DNA of 64,000 bases from Paenibacillus sp. DMB20 (GTDB taxonomy: Bacteria > Bacillota > Bacilli > Paenibacillales > Paenibacillaceae), in contig NZ_LAZU01000036.1 of the NCBI RefSeq assembly GCF_000987955.1, positions 62,001 to 126,000 on the forward strand, in the 5' to 3' direction. The position numbers and the translations under genes were made by a program. Each line of letters starts with the position of its first letter. Within the stretch, counting starts at the first letter, position 1. Of the stretch, positions 8,401 to 16,199 are shown piece after piece. The notes under the pieces are model-generated. The model saw only the letters and a list, made by a program, of their open reading frames with translations, ran no database searches and was not told where the DNA came from.

Positions 8401-9093
8401 ATGAAGACGATCGGATTAATCGGCGGAATGAGTTGGGAATCAACGATTAACTACTACCGGCTTATTAACGAAGAAGTAAAGAACAGATTGGGCGGCTTGC
8501 ATTCGGCAAAATGTCTGCTGTACAGCGTTGATTTTCAAGAGGTTGAACGTTATCAGGCCGCGGATGAGTGGGAGAAGGCTGGCCAATTGCTCGGTGCGGC
8601 CGCTCAATCGTTGGAGAAGGGAGGAGCGGACTTTATCGTTATTTGCACCAATACGATGCATAAAGTCATTGAACAAATAGAGGAAAATATAAGCATACCG
8701 GTTTTGCATATCGCGGATGCGGCGGCAAATCGAATCAAACAATCAACCCTTAAAACGATAGGCCTGTTAGGGACGAAATATACGATGGAGCAAGCATTTT
8801 ATAAATCGCGTTTGGAGTCAAACGGCATCAAGGTTTTGGTACCCGAAACCCCTGATCGGGAGATGGTGAACAGGATTATATATGAAGAGTTGTGTTTGGG
8901 AAAAATCCAGCAGTCGTCAAGAGAAGATTACAAGCAGGTCATCAGGAGACTCGTGGACGCCGGCGCGGAAGGAATCGTACTGGGGTGCACGGAGATCGGG
9001 TTATTAATCAAACCTGAGGATTCGGAAGTTCCGCTATTTGACACAACGATTATCCATGCCATGGAATCCGTTAATGTGGCGTTAGAAATATAA
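8401..9093 (+). CDS. aspartate/glutamate racemase family protein
   Basis: This 230-residue cytoplasmic enzyme is of the Asp/Glu racemase superfamily, RacX/YgeA branch. These are cofactor-independent racemases using two cysteines. Both are present: Cys82 in ICTNTMHK and Cys196 in LGCTEIGLL. The N-terminus KTIGLIGGMSWEST is characteristic. Length is normal. AGGAGG sits seven bases before ATG 8401. It follows the zinc chaperone closely, with no terminator visible between. The substrate amino acid cannot be read from sequence; broad-spectrum or aspartate racemases both fit. Confidence 0.9.
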   Translation: MKTIGLIGGMSWESTINYYRLINEEVKNRLGGLHSAKCLLYSVDFQEVERYQAADEWEKAGQLLGAAAQSLEKGGADFIVICTNTMHKVIEQIEENISIPVLHIADAAANRIKQSTLKTIGLLGTKYTMEQAFYKSRLESNGIKVLVPETPDREMVNRIIYEELCLGKIQQSSREDYKQVIRRLVDAGAEGIVLGCTEIGLLIKPEDSEVPLFDTTIIHAMESVNVALEI

Positions 9094-9217
9094 AACAAAC
9101 GAATTGAACCGGTCCGTTAAGGGATGCCATTTTGTAAATCAAGTACATCAGTTAAGAGCAAGCTGGTAAAAGGCCAAAAGCTCCAAAGGGTCATAAGGAA
9201 AAACAAAAATATGAAAA

Positions 9218-9270
9218 GCGCCATTGGCTCGTCTGTACATGGAACGGACGAAGCTCTTGGCGTTTTTTTC
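9218..9270 (+). terminator. imperfect hairpin with T-run after the racemase gene
   Basis: CGCCA-TTGG-CTCGTC pairs imperfectly with GACGAAG-CT-CTTGGCG, followed by seven T. The 290-base gap 9094-9382 otherwise holds only the padR promoter. Confidence 0.55.
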
Positions 9271-9333
9271 TTAACAATCCTTCTCATTCGGGAATGAATA
9301 ACCAAAAGATATGCGATAACAGATAATAGTTTA

Positions 9334-9363
9334 TTTACAATAGTGTGTGACATACAGTATAAT
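9334..9363 (+). promoter_or_regulatory. padR promoter
   Basis: TTTACA (9334-9339) and a perfect TATAAT (9358-9363) with an 18-base spacer. The surrounding GTGTGTGACATACAGTATAA has imperfect dyad symmetry and could be the autoregulatory PadR site (inference). Confidence 0.6.
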
Positions 9364-9382
9364 GTGTTCAGGAGTTGATAAC

Positions 9383-9724
9383 ATGAGCGACATGAACGAT
9401 ATCATCGCTGGACTGACTCAGGAATTAAGGAGAGGAACGATCATTCTTGGCGTGTTAAGTCAGCTGGGCGAACCGCAGTACGGTTACTCGCTGGTCCCCG
9501 TTTTGGAAGAGAAGGGCGTACATGTCGATCCGGGAACGCTCTATCCCCTGCTGCGCAGATTGGAGAAGCAAGGGTTGCTGGAAAGCCGATGGGATACGAA
9601 CGAGACACGTCCCAGAAAGTATTATTTGCTGTCTTCCATGGGGCGTGAGGTTTATAAGCTGCTGTGCGAGGAATGGAGAACCATGATGTCAAGCCTGCAA
9701 AAAATAATGGATGATCCTAGATGA
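9383..9724 (+). CDS. PadR-family transcriptional regulator
   Basis: This 113-residue protein has the PadR winged helix: RRGTIILGVLSQLGEPQYGY, then DPGTLYPLLRRLEKQGL and the wing RPRKYYLLSSMG. PadR proteins repress neighbouring genes and often release on ligand binding. ATG 9383 is chosen because GGAG (9371-9374) precedes it; the earlier in-frame ATG at 9347 lies inside the promoter. It is followed 18 bases later by a HAAS-domain membrane protein, the classic PadR/HAAS pair, so it probably regulates its own two-gene operon. Confidence 0.9.
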   Translation: MSDMNDIIAGLTQELRRGTIILGVLSQLGEPQYGYSLVPVLEEKGVHVDPGTLYPLLRRLEKQGLLESRWDTNETRPRKYYLLSSMGREVYKLLCEEWRTMMSSLQKIMDDPR

Positions 9725-9742
9725 TCGGGAGGTTTTGAGTCG

Positions 9743-10747
9743 ATGGAGTTGGTTGAAAGGTACGTTTATGCCGTAACCCACAAGCTTCCGCGAAAGCAGA
9801 GGGCGGATATTGAGAAGGAGCTCCGGGGGTTAATCGAGGATATGCTGGAGGAAAGGGTTCAAAATGCTTCAATACAAGAGGCCGACGTGGAGGCCGTTCT
9901 TATGGAGCTGGGCGATCCGTCCACGCTCGCCGCAAAATATCGGGAATCCGGGCGCTACCTGATCAGTCCGGAGCATTTTGATTCCTATTTAACGGTTCTT
10001 AAGATCGTAACGGCGTCCGTTGCCATTGCCATAACCGTGAGTTATGCGATTGAAATCTGGTTTGGCTCCGATACGTTTATCGATTCGTTTGTAAAATACC
10101 TGGCATCATTAGCCTCCGTCAATGTCCAGGGATTCGCGTGGGTCACTTTCATATTTGCGGTGCTGGATTATAAACACGGGCAAGCCGGGGCGAAAAAAGA
10201 TGTCAAAAAGTCTTGGAAGCCTGCAGATTTGCCGGCCGTTCCAAATCCGAAAAATCAAATAAAAATCGTTGACCCGATTCTTGGCATTGTTTTCTCCATT
10301 TTGTTTCTCGTCCTGTTCACTTTCTCGCTCGATTTCATCGGCGCCTATCGATACGGGGAACAGGGTACATGGATTATTCCCGTATTTAATAAGGAAGTTT
10401 TTGGCAGCTACCTCCCGTTTATTTGGGCCCTTGCCGCACTTGGCATTTTCAGGGATTGCCTGAGAATCATATCCGGTAAATGGACGGCCAATATTGTCGT
10501 GTGCCATCTGTTCTTTAATGTTCTATCGTTTATACTCATGGTTATCATGCTGTCCGACCCTGGGATCTGGAATCCCGGCTTCATGCATGAGCTTGAACAA
10601 TCCGGCATGATTTCAGTCGGAAGCGAGGCCTACGAAGTTGTGTCGTCTATATGGAACGGCTCACCGAAGGGGCTCATTGGGATCATCGGGTTAATTACGG
10701 TCATCGATTCCGTCACCGTAGGATTGAAACTTAAAAATAACAGATAG
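9743..10747 (+). CDS. HAAS signalling-domain membrane protein
   Basis: This 334-residue protein has an N-terminal HAAS-type helical domain (about residues 1-75: ERYVYAVTHKLPRKQRADIE, ELRGLIEDM, VLMELGDPSTLAAKYRES), followed by about six membrane helices with a cytoplasmic linker. HAAS proteins are typically encoded beside PadR regulators and are thought to be membrane sensors or partners. It starts at ATG 9743 after GGGAGG. No transport or enzyme motif is visible in the membrane part. A terminator at 10772-10815 closes the pair. Confidence 0.82.
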   Translation: MELVERYVYAVTHKLPRKQRADIEKELRGLIEDMLEERVQNASIQEADVEAVLMELGDPSTLAAKYRESGRYLISPEHFDSYLTVLKIVTASVAIAITVSYAIEIWFGSDTFIDSFVKYLASLASVNVQGFAWVTFIFAVLDYKHGQAGAKKDVKKSWKPADLPAVPNPKNQIKIVDPILGIVFSILFLVLFTFSLDFIGAYRYGEQGTWIIPVFNKEVFGSYLPFIWALAALGIFRDCLRIISGKWTANIVVCHLFFNVLSFILMVIMLSDPGIWNPGFMHELEQSGMISVGSEAYEVVSSIWNGSPKGLIGIIGLITVIDSVTVGLKLKNNR

Positions 10748-10771
10748 CCTGGTGTTATCCATTTTTTTTGA

Positions 10772-10815
10772 AAAGCCCTCAGGTCTGCTGCAAAAGCGGA
10801 AAGGAGGGTTTTTTA
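10772..10815 (+). terminator. terminator of the padR/HAAS operon
   Basis: GCCCTC (10775-10780) pairs with GAGGGT (10804-10809), followed by six T. The internal arm is partly paired. Confidence 0.75.
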
Positions 10816-10950
10816 CGCATGTCCCCAATTACCGCACCGGATAGCTCTGTTTAGGATTGCGTCTTTAGGGCTTAGTCGAACGAGAACGCATACTCAAAAC
10901 ATGATATCAACTTAAAGGCAAGGTCTGTTTCTAAAATTTTTTGACAAAAA

Positions 10951-10993
10951 TGTGACCTAAATGTGACTAATTTATGTACAATGGTGGTATAAT
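10951..10993 (+). promoter_or_regulatory. promoter with an 11-bp-phased direct repeat
   Basis: TGTGAC (10951-10956) is repeated at 10962-10967, exactly one helical turn apart, and the second copy overlaps the expected -35 position of a perfect TATAAT (10988-10993). OmpR-type response regulators bind such direct repeats; this exact motif I cannot assign. It would drive the membrane protein gene at 11058. A TTGACA at 10941-10946 is too far from TATAAT to be its -35. Confidence 0.45.
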
Positions 10994-11057
10994 GAGGTAG
11001 GATGTATTTGTAAGCACTTACACGACTCATTTTTACTACAGGATTGGAGTGGATCTT

Positions 11058-11522
11058 ATGATGAACTACCAAATCAAATATGCCACCAGAATGAAGGAAA
11101 TCATTGTTCTATCTTTTCTTTTAAGTGTCATTATGTTTCAGATTGGAGTATGGACGCAGCAATCGTATCCCGTTTTGTTTTATGCCCAGGTTGCGGTCAA
11201 TATCGTGCTGGTAACGGCGCTGGCGATCGAGGCGTATGCCCGGTTCGGTAAACGCGGGGTGCAAATTCAAAGCGATTCCAATATGATCGTCATTAACGGT
11301 GAAACCATCCGTGCCGATGAAATCGAAGTCATTCGCGTGTCCGGCTGCAGAAGCGCGGCTTTCGGCTTCAAACTGAAAGGCAAGAAAAGACCGGCGATGC
11401 GCTACACCTTCAAATTTCTGGATTCCCGATGCGAAGGGGTTCGCGAGATTATGAGATGGGCGGAGTTGAATAACATCGAGGTTTACAAAATGGGCCCGCA
11501 GTCTCCGCTTATCGAGGCGTAG
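11058..11522 (+). CDS. small membrane protein, unknown function
   Basis: I do not recognise the family. The 154-residue protein has two N-terminal membrane helices (about residues 10-55: EIIVLSFLLSVIMFQIGVW, AQVAVNIVLVTALAIEAYA). A soluble basic domain of about 95 residues follows, with strands such as NMIVINGETIRADEIEVIRV that could form a small PH-like fold. ATG 11058 is preferred because GGAGTGG (11046-11052) lies upstream; GTG 11049 and ATG 11061 are alternatives. It is a single-gene unit with its own promoter and a strong terminator. Confidence 0.72.
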   Translation: MMNYQIKYATRMKEIIVLSFLLSVIMFQIGVWTQQSYPVLFYAQVAVNIVLVTALAIEAYARFGKRGVQIQSDSNMIVINGETIRADEIEVIRVSGCRSAAFGFKLKGKKRPAMRYTFKFLDSRCEGVREIMRWAELNNIEVYKMGPQSPLIEA

Positions 11523-11552
11523 CAGGTAAGGAAAGAGACTTTCGTTATAACG

Positions 11553-11591
11553 CAAAAACGGTATGGCCAAATGGAGGCTATGCCGTTTTTT
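11553..11591 (+). terminator. strong terminator after the small membrane protein
   Basis: AAAAACGGTATGGCC pairs with GGCTATGCCGTTTTTT around an AAATGGA loop. Confidence 0.88.
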
Positions 11592-11608
11592 GCATTGCGC
11601 TCTTTCAT

Positions 11609-11640
11609 GAAAAAAAGCAGGCTGTATTACAAGCCTGCTC
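11609..11640 (-). terminator. terminator of the S9 peptidase gene
   Basis: On the minus strand AGCAGGCT (11639-11632) pairs with AGCCTGCT (11623-11616), followed by a run of T. The hairpin stem is a perfect eight pairs. Confidence 0.88.
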
Positions 11641-11702
11641 TAACTTAAACTTTGGTGTATTAAGAAAATCAATTCGATAATGGCATGAAGCCCCGCTCCG
11701 GC

Positions 11703-13715
11703 CTAACGCTCGATGTGCTCGACAAACCAGCGGACGATATGGGCAAGGCGCTGAACGCGAAGCACCGGATGACCGCTGCGGGACAGGTTGTGGTCCGCGC
11801 CCGGGAAGCGGATCAGCTGCGTTTTCCTTCCGATGCGCTTTAAGGCGGTAAACATCTGTTCCCCCTGTTCGATCGGGCAGCGGAGATCCTGCTCGCCGTG
11901 AAGGATCAATAGCGGGGTATGAACATTCTTCACGTAAGCGATCGGGGAATGCTTCCACAGCTTCTCCAGATCATCCCATGGGTTGCCCCAGATCTGATCC
12001 TCCGTAAAATAATAGCCGATGTCGCTGACGCCGTAGAAGGAGATCCAGTTCGATATCGAGCGCTGCGTTACCGCAGCCTGGAAGCGGTCCGTATGGCCGA
12101 CGATCCAGTTGGCCATGAACCCGCCGTAACTTCCGCCGGTAACGCCGAGGCGGGAAGCATCGACGTACGGGTAAGCCTCCAGCACATAATCCACGGCCTC
12201 CATGAGATCCTGGTAATCGCGTCCGCCGTAGTCTCCCCGGACAGTATTCACGTGTACCTGTCCATACCCATGTCCTCCCCGTGGGTTGGTATAAAACACG
12301 GCATACCCCGCCGCGGCCAGCAGCTGGAACTCGTGCATGAACGTATGGCCGTACATGGCCTGCGGCCCGCCGTGAATTTCCAGTACCGCCGGTACCTTCT
12401 CGCCAGCTTTGTACTCCGCCGGTTTGATGATCCAGCCCTGAATCGGCCAGCCATCGGAAGTATTAAAGGTAAAGGCTTCGGGCTTGCTTAAGTCAAGCTC
12501 CTTCCACAGCTCTTCGTTGCAGCGGGTCAGCTGTTTTTCCTCGCCGCTGCCAGCATCGTATGTAAACAAATCTCCCGGCTGAAGGGGATCGGCTGCCGCA
12601 AAAACCAGATTTTCCTCCGGAGTCAAGGCAAACTGATAGACTTCGCGTTCGCCGCCGACGATGACCTCATGGGACGAGCCGTCAAGAGCAAAGCGTCCAA
12701 TATTCACGCTTCCGTTCCGGCTGAACTGCACATAAACGGATTTTCCGTCCTTGCTGAAGAGGGGTGGCGTTCCGGCACCGGCCCGCATATCGCTGATGCA
12801 GCTGTGCCCCAGTTGAACGTCCATATCGCTGAACAGCACGCGGGATTCTCCCCCTTGCAGGGGAATCAGATGAATTTTGGTAAGCGTGGCAAAACCGCAG
12901 GACAAATCGTCCGCAAGGATGAGAATAAACTGTCCGTCGGGCGTAAACGCCACCGTATCGACCGATAACGTTCCGTCCGTCATCCGGGAAACGGAAGAGT
13001 CCGACAGATCGACGATAAACACATCGTTGGTCAGTCTGAGATCCGGATCCGGGTAACGATCCGACGGGATTTTGGCGGTGTAAGCGATGCGTCGGCCATC
13101 CGGAGACCAATTGAAGGAGGATACGTCAAAATTGCCCGTCGTGACTTGTTCTGTTTTTTCCGTCTTTATGTCGACGGTGTACAGATGAGTGCGGCGCCCG
13201 TTCCAGATTCCGCCGCCGTCCGCTTTATATTTGATCCTGTCGATGATGATTTCTTCGGGATGTTTGTTTGCGTCGTCCTTGACAGCGTCTTTGCTCTCGT
13301 TATTGCCATCCTCTTTTTCAGTATCGGAAACCTCGCTGCTAACCAGAAGCATTTTGCTGTCCGGAGACCACTTGAAGGCGTTCACTCCATGTTCCAGGTT
13401 CGTTGCCGGCCGGGCTTCTCCGCCGTCTGCAGGCATGATCCATACTTGGCGGCGATCGTCTTTTTTGCGCGTGAAGGCAAGTTTCGTTCCGTCGGGGGAC
13501 CAGGCCGGCGCTCCATCTTGTTCGCCGGACGTAAACGGAACGTCCCGGCTTCCGTCCGACGTCGTCAGGCGGATATGCGAGCGGTATCCGTCATGCTTAT
13601 CGCTGACCGACTTTTGCACGTAGGCGATCGCTCCGCTTACCGGCGATACCATCGGGTCATTGACCCAATGCATCCGGTAAAGGTCTTCAGGGGTAATTAG
13701 TCGTTTGGCAGTCAT
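11703..13715 (-). CDS. S9-family prolyl oligopeptidase / acylaminoacyl-peptidase
   Basis: This 670-residue protein has an N-terminal beta-propeller of TolB/DPP-type repeats (W-S-P-D-G-T and similar at several places) and a C-terminal alpha/beta-hydrolase of peptidase family S9. The catalytic triad is visible: Ser529 in GGSYGGF, Asp610 in LHGEQD and His642 in GADH. There is no signal peptide, so it is cytoplasmic, probably trimming small peptides. I chose the ATG at 13715 because AAGGAGG precedes it; upstream in-frame codons lack a site. An acidic insert near residues 125-150 (EKEDGNNESKDAVKDDANKH) is a surface loop. It forms its own transcription unit. Confidence 0.92.
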   Translation of the reverse strand: MTAKRLITPEDLYRMHWVNDPMVSPVSGAIAYVQKSVSDKHDGYRSHIRLTTSDGSRDVPFTSGEQDGAPAWSPDGTKLAFTRKKDDRRQVWIMPADGGEARPATNLEHGVNAFKWSPDSKMLLVSSEVSDTEKEDGNNESKDAVKDDANKHPEEIIIDRIKYKADGGGIWNGRRTHLYTVDIKTEKTEQVTTGNFDVSSFNWSPDGRRIAYTAKIPSDRYPDPDLRLTNDVFIVDLSDSSVSRMTDGTLSVDTVAFTPDGQFILILADDLSCGFATLTKIHLIPLQGGESRVLFSDMDVQLGHSCISDMRAGAGTPPLFSKDGKSVYVQFSRNGSVNIGRFALDGSSHEVIVGGEREVYQFALTPEENLVFAAADPLQPGDLFTYDAGSGEEKQLTRCNEELWKELDLSKPEAFTFNTSDGWPIQGWIIKPAEYKAGEKVPAVLEIHGGPQAMYGHTFMHEFQLLAAAGYAVFYTNPRGGHGYGQVHVNTVRGDYGGRDYQDLMEAVDYVLEAYPYVDASRLGVTGGSYGGFMANWIVGHTDRFQAAVTQRSISNWISFYGVSDIGYYFTEDQIWGNPWDDLEKLWKHSPIAYVKNVHTPLLILHGEQDLRCPIEQGEQMFTALKRIGRKTQLIRFPGADHNLSRSGHPVLRVQRLAHIVRWFVEHIER

Positions 13716-13865
13716 GAAATTCCTCCTTATCATCGATAGCTTGATAACCCACATTATCCCAGATAAACTTCAAAAAATCCATAAACTTAAGCGAACAGCT
13801 TCCGACGCAGGGGATTGGCTGTTTTAAAATAATTGTACGCTTAGCCGTTCCCCGCTGCCATCAAG

Positions 13866-15329
13866 CTAATTAGCAGGATAAGCAAGAATGAACCCGGAAA
13901 GTCGAATAAGCCCTTGCTCCAGTTGATCATACGATGCGTAAGCATACGATACTCGAAGGTGCTGGTGATCGTTGCGGTCATAGATATTGCCCGGGTTCAG
14001 CAAAATGCCTTCCTTAAGCGCCTGTTCGAATAAAGGGCGAATGGACACGGAGCGCGTGATCCGAAGCCAGATGTAAAAACCGCCTTGCGGAATGTCCCAT
14101 TCCGCGATGCCGTCAAAATATCGCTCCAGCATCGCTATCGTGAAATCCCTTCGTTTCATGAGCTCCGATCGGATGTGCAGCAGGTGGTTCTCGTATCTTC
14201 CGCTTGACAACCATTCGGCAACGGCATGCTGCGAAAGGGAACTCGAGCCGTAATCGGTCTGCATCTTGATATCCGCCAGCCGGTCGATCACCGGTTCAGG
14301 CCCGACAATCCAGCCGATGCGAAGGCCTGGACCGAGCGTTTTGGACATGCTTCCCATATAGAGAACCAGCCCTTGTTGATCCAGGGCTTTCAGCGGCGGG
14401 GGAGGGGGTTCGGCAAACCACAAATCCCCGTACACATCATCCTCTATAACGGGCAGCCGTTCCTGGGCGCACACCTGCAGCAGATCGGCCCGCCGTTCGG
14501 AAGACATCAAGGTTCCGGTCGGGTTGTGAAACGAAGGGATCGTATAGAGCAGAGCTGCTTCAAGCTGGCGTTTCAATCTTCCGATGGACTCCGTTTGGAT
14601 CCCTGCAGGATCCATGGGAATGCCATGCAAATGCATGCCTGCCGACTGGAAGACATGAATCGAGTTCAGATAGGATGGATTCTCGACGAATATGGCAGAG
14701 CCATGGTGGAGTAATCCGACCGAAATCAGCTGCAATCCCTGCAGTCCGCCGGAGACGATCAGTATGGAAGCGGGGGAGGCGTCGATGCCTTTCTTTTTCA
14801 AATACCCTCCGATAATCTCTCTTAAATAGAGACTCCCTTTCGGCTCCGAATATCCCAGCGTAAATTTATCGGCGATATTGCTGTTGAACATTTCCCGCAT
14901 ATCGGCGGTTGGGAGCAGGTCCGGAGACAGTTCGCCCGTCCCGAGACGGATCATGCCCGGATCGGCCTCTGCACGGTTGATCTGCTGGATCATCCGGATA
15001 TTCGGCTGATACGTTCCGGATTTGACGTATTGATTCCAATCAGGCGGCGGAGCGGCGGCAAGCAGGCTCCAGGTGTTGTTAACGACCACGGTGCCTTGTC
15101 CCACTTTTGCTTCGATCAGTCCGTCGGCAGCAAGCTCGCTGAGCGCGTAAACGACCGTGCTGCGGTTCACCTGAAATTTGAGCGCGAGCTCTCGCTGCGG
15201 GGGAATCCTTGTGCCGACGGGCCATTCCCCATTCATGATCCTGTTCTTTATAAAATCGTAAATTTGCTGATGCAGAGGCACCTCAGATGATGTATTCAAT
15301 CTCCATTTTTCCGTCATCCGTAAAACCAT
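13866..15329 (-). CDS. MocR-type GntR regulator with aminotransferase domain
   Basis: This 487-residue MocR/PdxR-like regulator has a GntR winged helix at about residues 15-80 (LHQQIYDFIKNRIMNGEWP, PPQRELALKFQVNRSTVVYA). A fold-type I aminotransferase domain follows, with its PLP-binding lysine at Lys330 (SMSKTLGPGLR). Such proteins sense PLP or an amino acid and control adjacent genes. It is divergent from a LysE-type exporter at 15452, so it very likely controls that exporter. The start is the ATG at 15329 with only a weak site (GAAAG); a second ATG 12 bases in is possible. Confidence 0.9.
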   Translation of the reverse strand: MVLRMTEKWRLNTSSEVPLHQQIYDFIKNRIMNGEWPVGTRIPPQRELALKFQVNRSTVVYALSELAADGLIEAKVGQGTVVVNNTWSLLAAAPPPDWNQYVKSGTYQPNIRMIQQINRAEADPGMIRLGTGELSPDLLPTADMREMFNSNIADKFTLGYSEPKGSLYLREIIGGYLKKKGIDASPASILIVSGGLQGLQLISVGLLHHGSAIFVENPSYLNSIHVFQSAGMHLHGIPMDPAGIQTESIGRLKRQLEAALLYTIPSFHNPTGTLMSSERRADLLQVCAQERLPVIEDDVYGDLWFAEPPPPPLKALDQQGLVLYMGSMSKTLGPGLRIGWIVGPEPVIDRLADIKMQTDYGSSSLSQHAVAEWLSSGRYENHLLHIRSELMKRRDFTIAMLERYFDGIAEWDIPQGGFYIWLRITRSVSIRPLFEQALKEGILLNPGNIYDRNDHQHLRVSYAYASYDQLEQGLIRLSGFILAYPAN

Positions 15330-15350
15330 CTTTCACGTCATATTTGCTTT

Positions 15351-15390
15351 ATTATACCGATTGGTTGGGGCCGGTTCCAACCCATTGGAT
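15351..15390. promoter_or_regulatory. mocR promoter and inverted-repeat operator candidate
   Basis: On the minus strand TTGGAA (15380-15375) and TATAAT (15356-15351) are 18 bases apart and would drive the MocR gene. Overlapping them, GGTTGG (15363-15368) and CCAACC (15377-15382) form an inverted repeat, and ATTGG is repeated at 15360-15364 and 15384-15388. The position between the divergent genes fits a shared MocR operator (inference). Confidence 0.55.
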
Positions 15391-15451
15391 GGAGACGGGT
15401 TCTTAAGCCTCCCATACAATGATGAAAATATCATGGGAGGTTTCGCAGATT

Positions 15452-16072
15452 ATGTTCGACGCAATCATTCATGGATTCATTCTGGCGCTTGGCCTGATTC
15501 TTCCGCTGGGCGTGCAAAACGTGTTTGTATTCAATCAGGGAGCGGTACAGCCTCGTTTCATTCGAGCACTGCCCGTAATCATAACCGCATCCCTGTGCGA
15601 TATGCTGTTAATTTCGCTCGCCGTTTTTGGCGTATCCGTCGTGGTGCTTGAGTATGAATGGATCCGGCTCGCATTATTAACCATTGGAATCGGTTTTCTC
15701 ATCTATATGGGATTCGTAACGTGGAGAAGCAAGCCCCCGGCACAACATCGGGAAGCTGCCGGTTCGTTCACTCCGAAGAAGCAAATCGCGTTTGCCATGT
15801 CGGTATCCTTGTTGAATCCGCATGCGATTCTGGACACCGTTGGCGTCATTGGCACAAGCTCTCTTCAATATACGGGCCTTGAGAAGGCAGCCTTTTCAGC
15901 TGCTTGCATAACGGTATCCTGGTTGTGGTTCCTAGGCCTCGGAGTTGCGGGAAGGGCTGCAGGGAAGGCCGATCCCTCAGGCAAGCTTCTGTCCGTAATT
16001 AACGTGAGCTCTGCCATGATCATGTGGGGAACGGCCATTTATCTGGCTTACAGCCTAATACAGTCGTTTTAA
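15452..16072 (+). CDS. LysE/ArgO-family amino acid exporter
   Basis: This 206-residue inner-membrane protein has six predicted helices and the LysE family start (GLILPLGVQNVFVFNQGA, residues 14-31). It also carries the conserved LLNPHAILDTVG motif (about 123-134). It exports a basic or other amino acid by exchange with a cation. ATG 15452 is preferred because GGGAGG (15435-15440) precedes it. The divergent MocR gene is the likely regulator. Nothing in the sequence separates lysine from arginine specificity. Confidence 0.9.
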   Translation: MFDAIIHGFILALGLILPLGVQNVFVFNQGAVQPRFIRALPVIITASLCDMLLISLAVFGVSVVVLEYEWIRLALLTIGIGFLIYMGFVTWRSKPPAQHREAAGSFTPKKQIAFAMSVSLLNPHAILDTVGVIGTSSLQYTGLEKAAFSAACITVSWLWFLGLGVAGRAAGKADPSGKLLSVINVSSAMIMWGTAIYLAYSLIQSF

Positions 16073-16140
16073 AACCGAGAATATGAAAGAATTACCTGAA
16101 ATTGGGGAACCGGTTAGAGTTGTATGTCCTTTATCGTTGA

Positions 16141-16177
16141 AAAAATAAAAAACCAGCCCATGAAACAGCGGCTGGTC
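16141..16177 (-). terminator. terminator of the Cys/Ser-rich protein gene
   Basis: On the minus strand ACCAGCC (16176-16170) pairs with GGCTGGT (16158-16152), followed by a T-rich run. It lies just after the stop at 16200. Confidence 0.85.
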
Positions 16178-16199
16178 AAATATATTCGGTGTTCCTTGT

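Noticed and set aside
13146..13700. Long plus-strand frames opposite the S9 peptidase (up to 190 codons)
   Set aside because: They arise from the codon bias of the true gene; no start signals or domain pattern.
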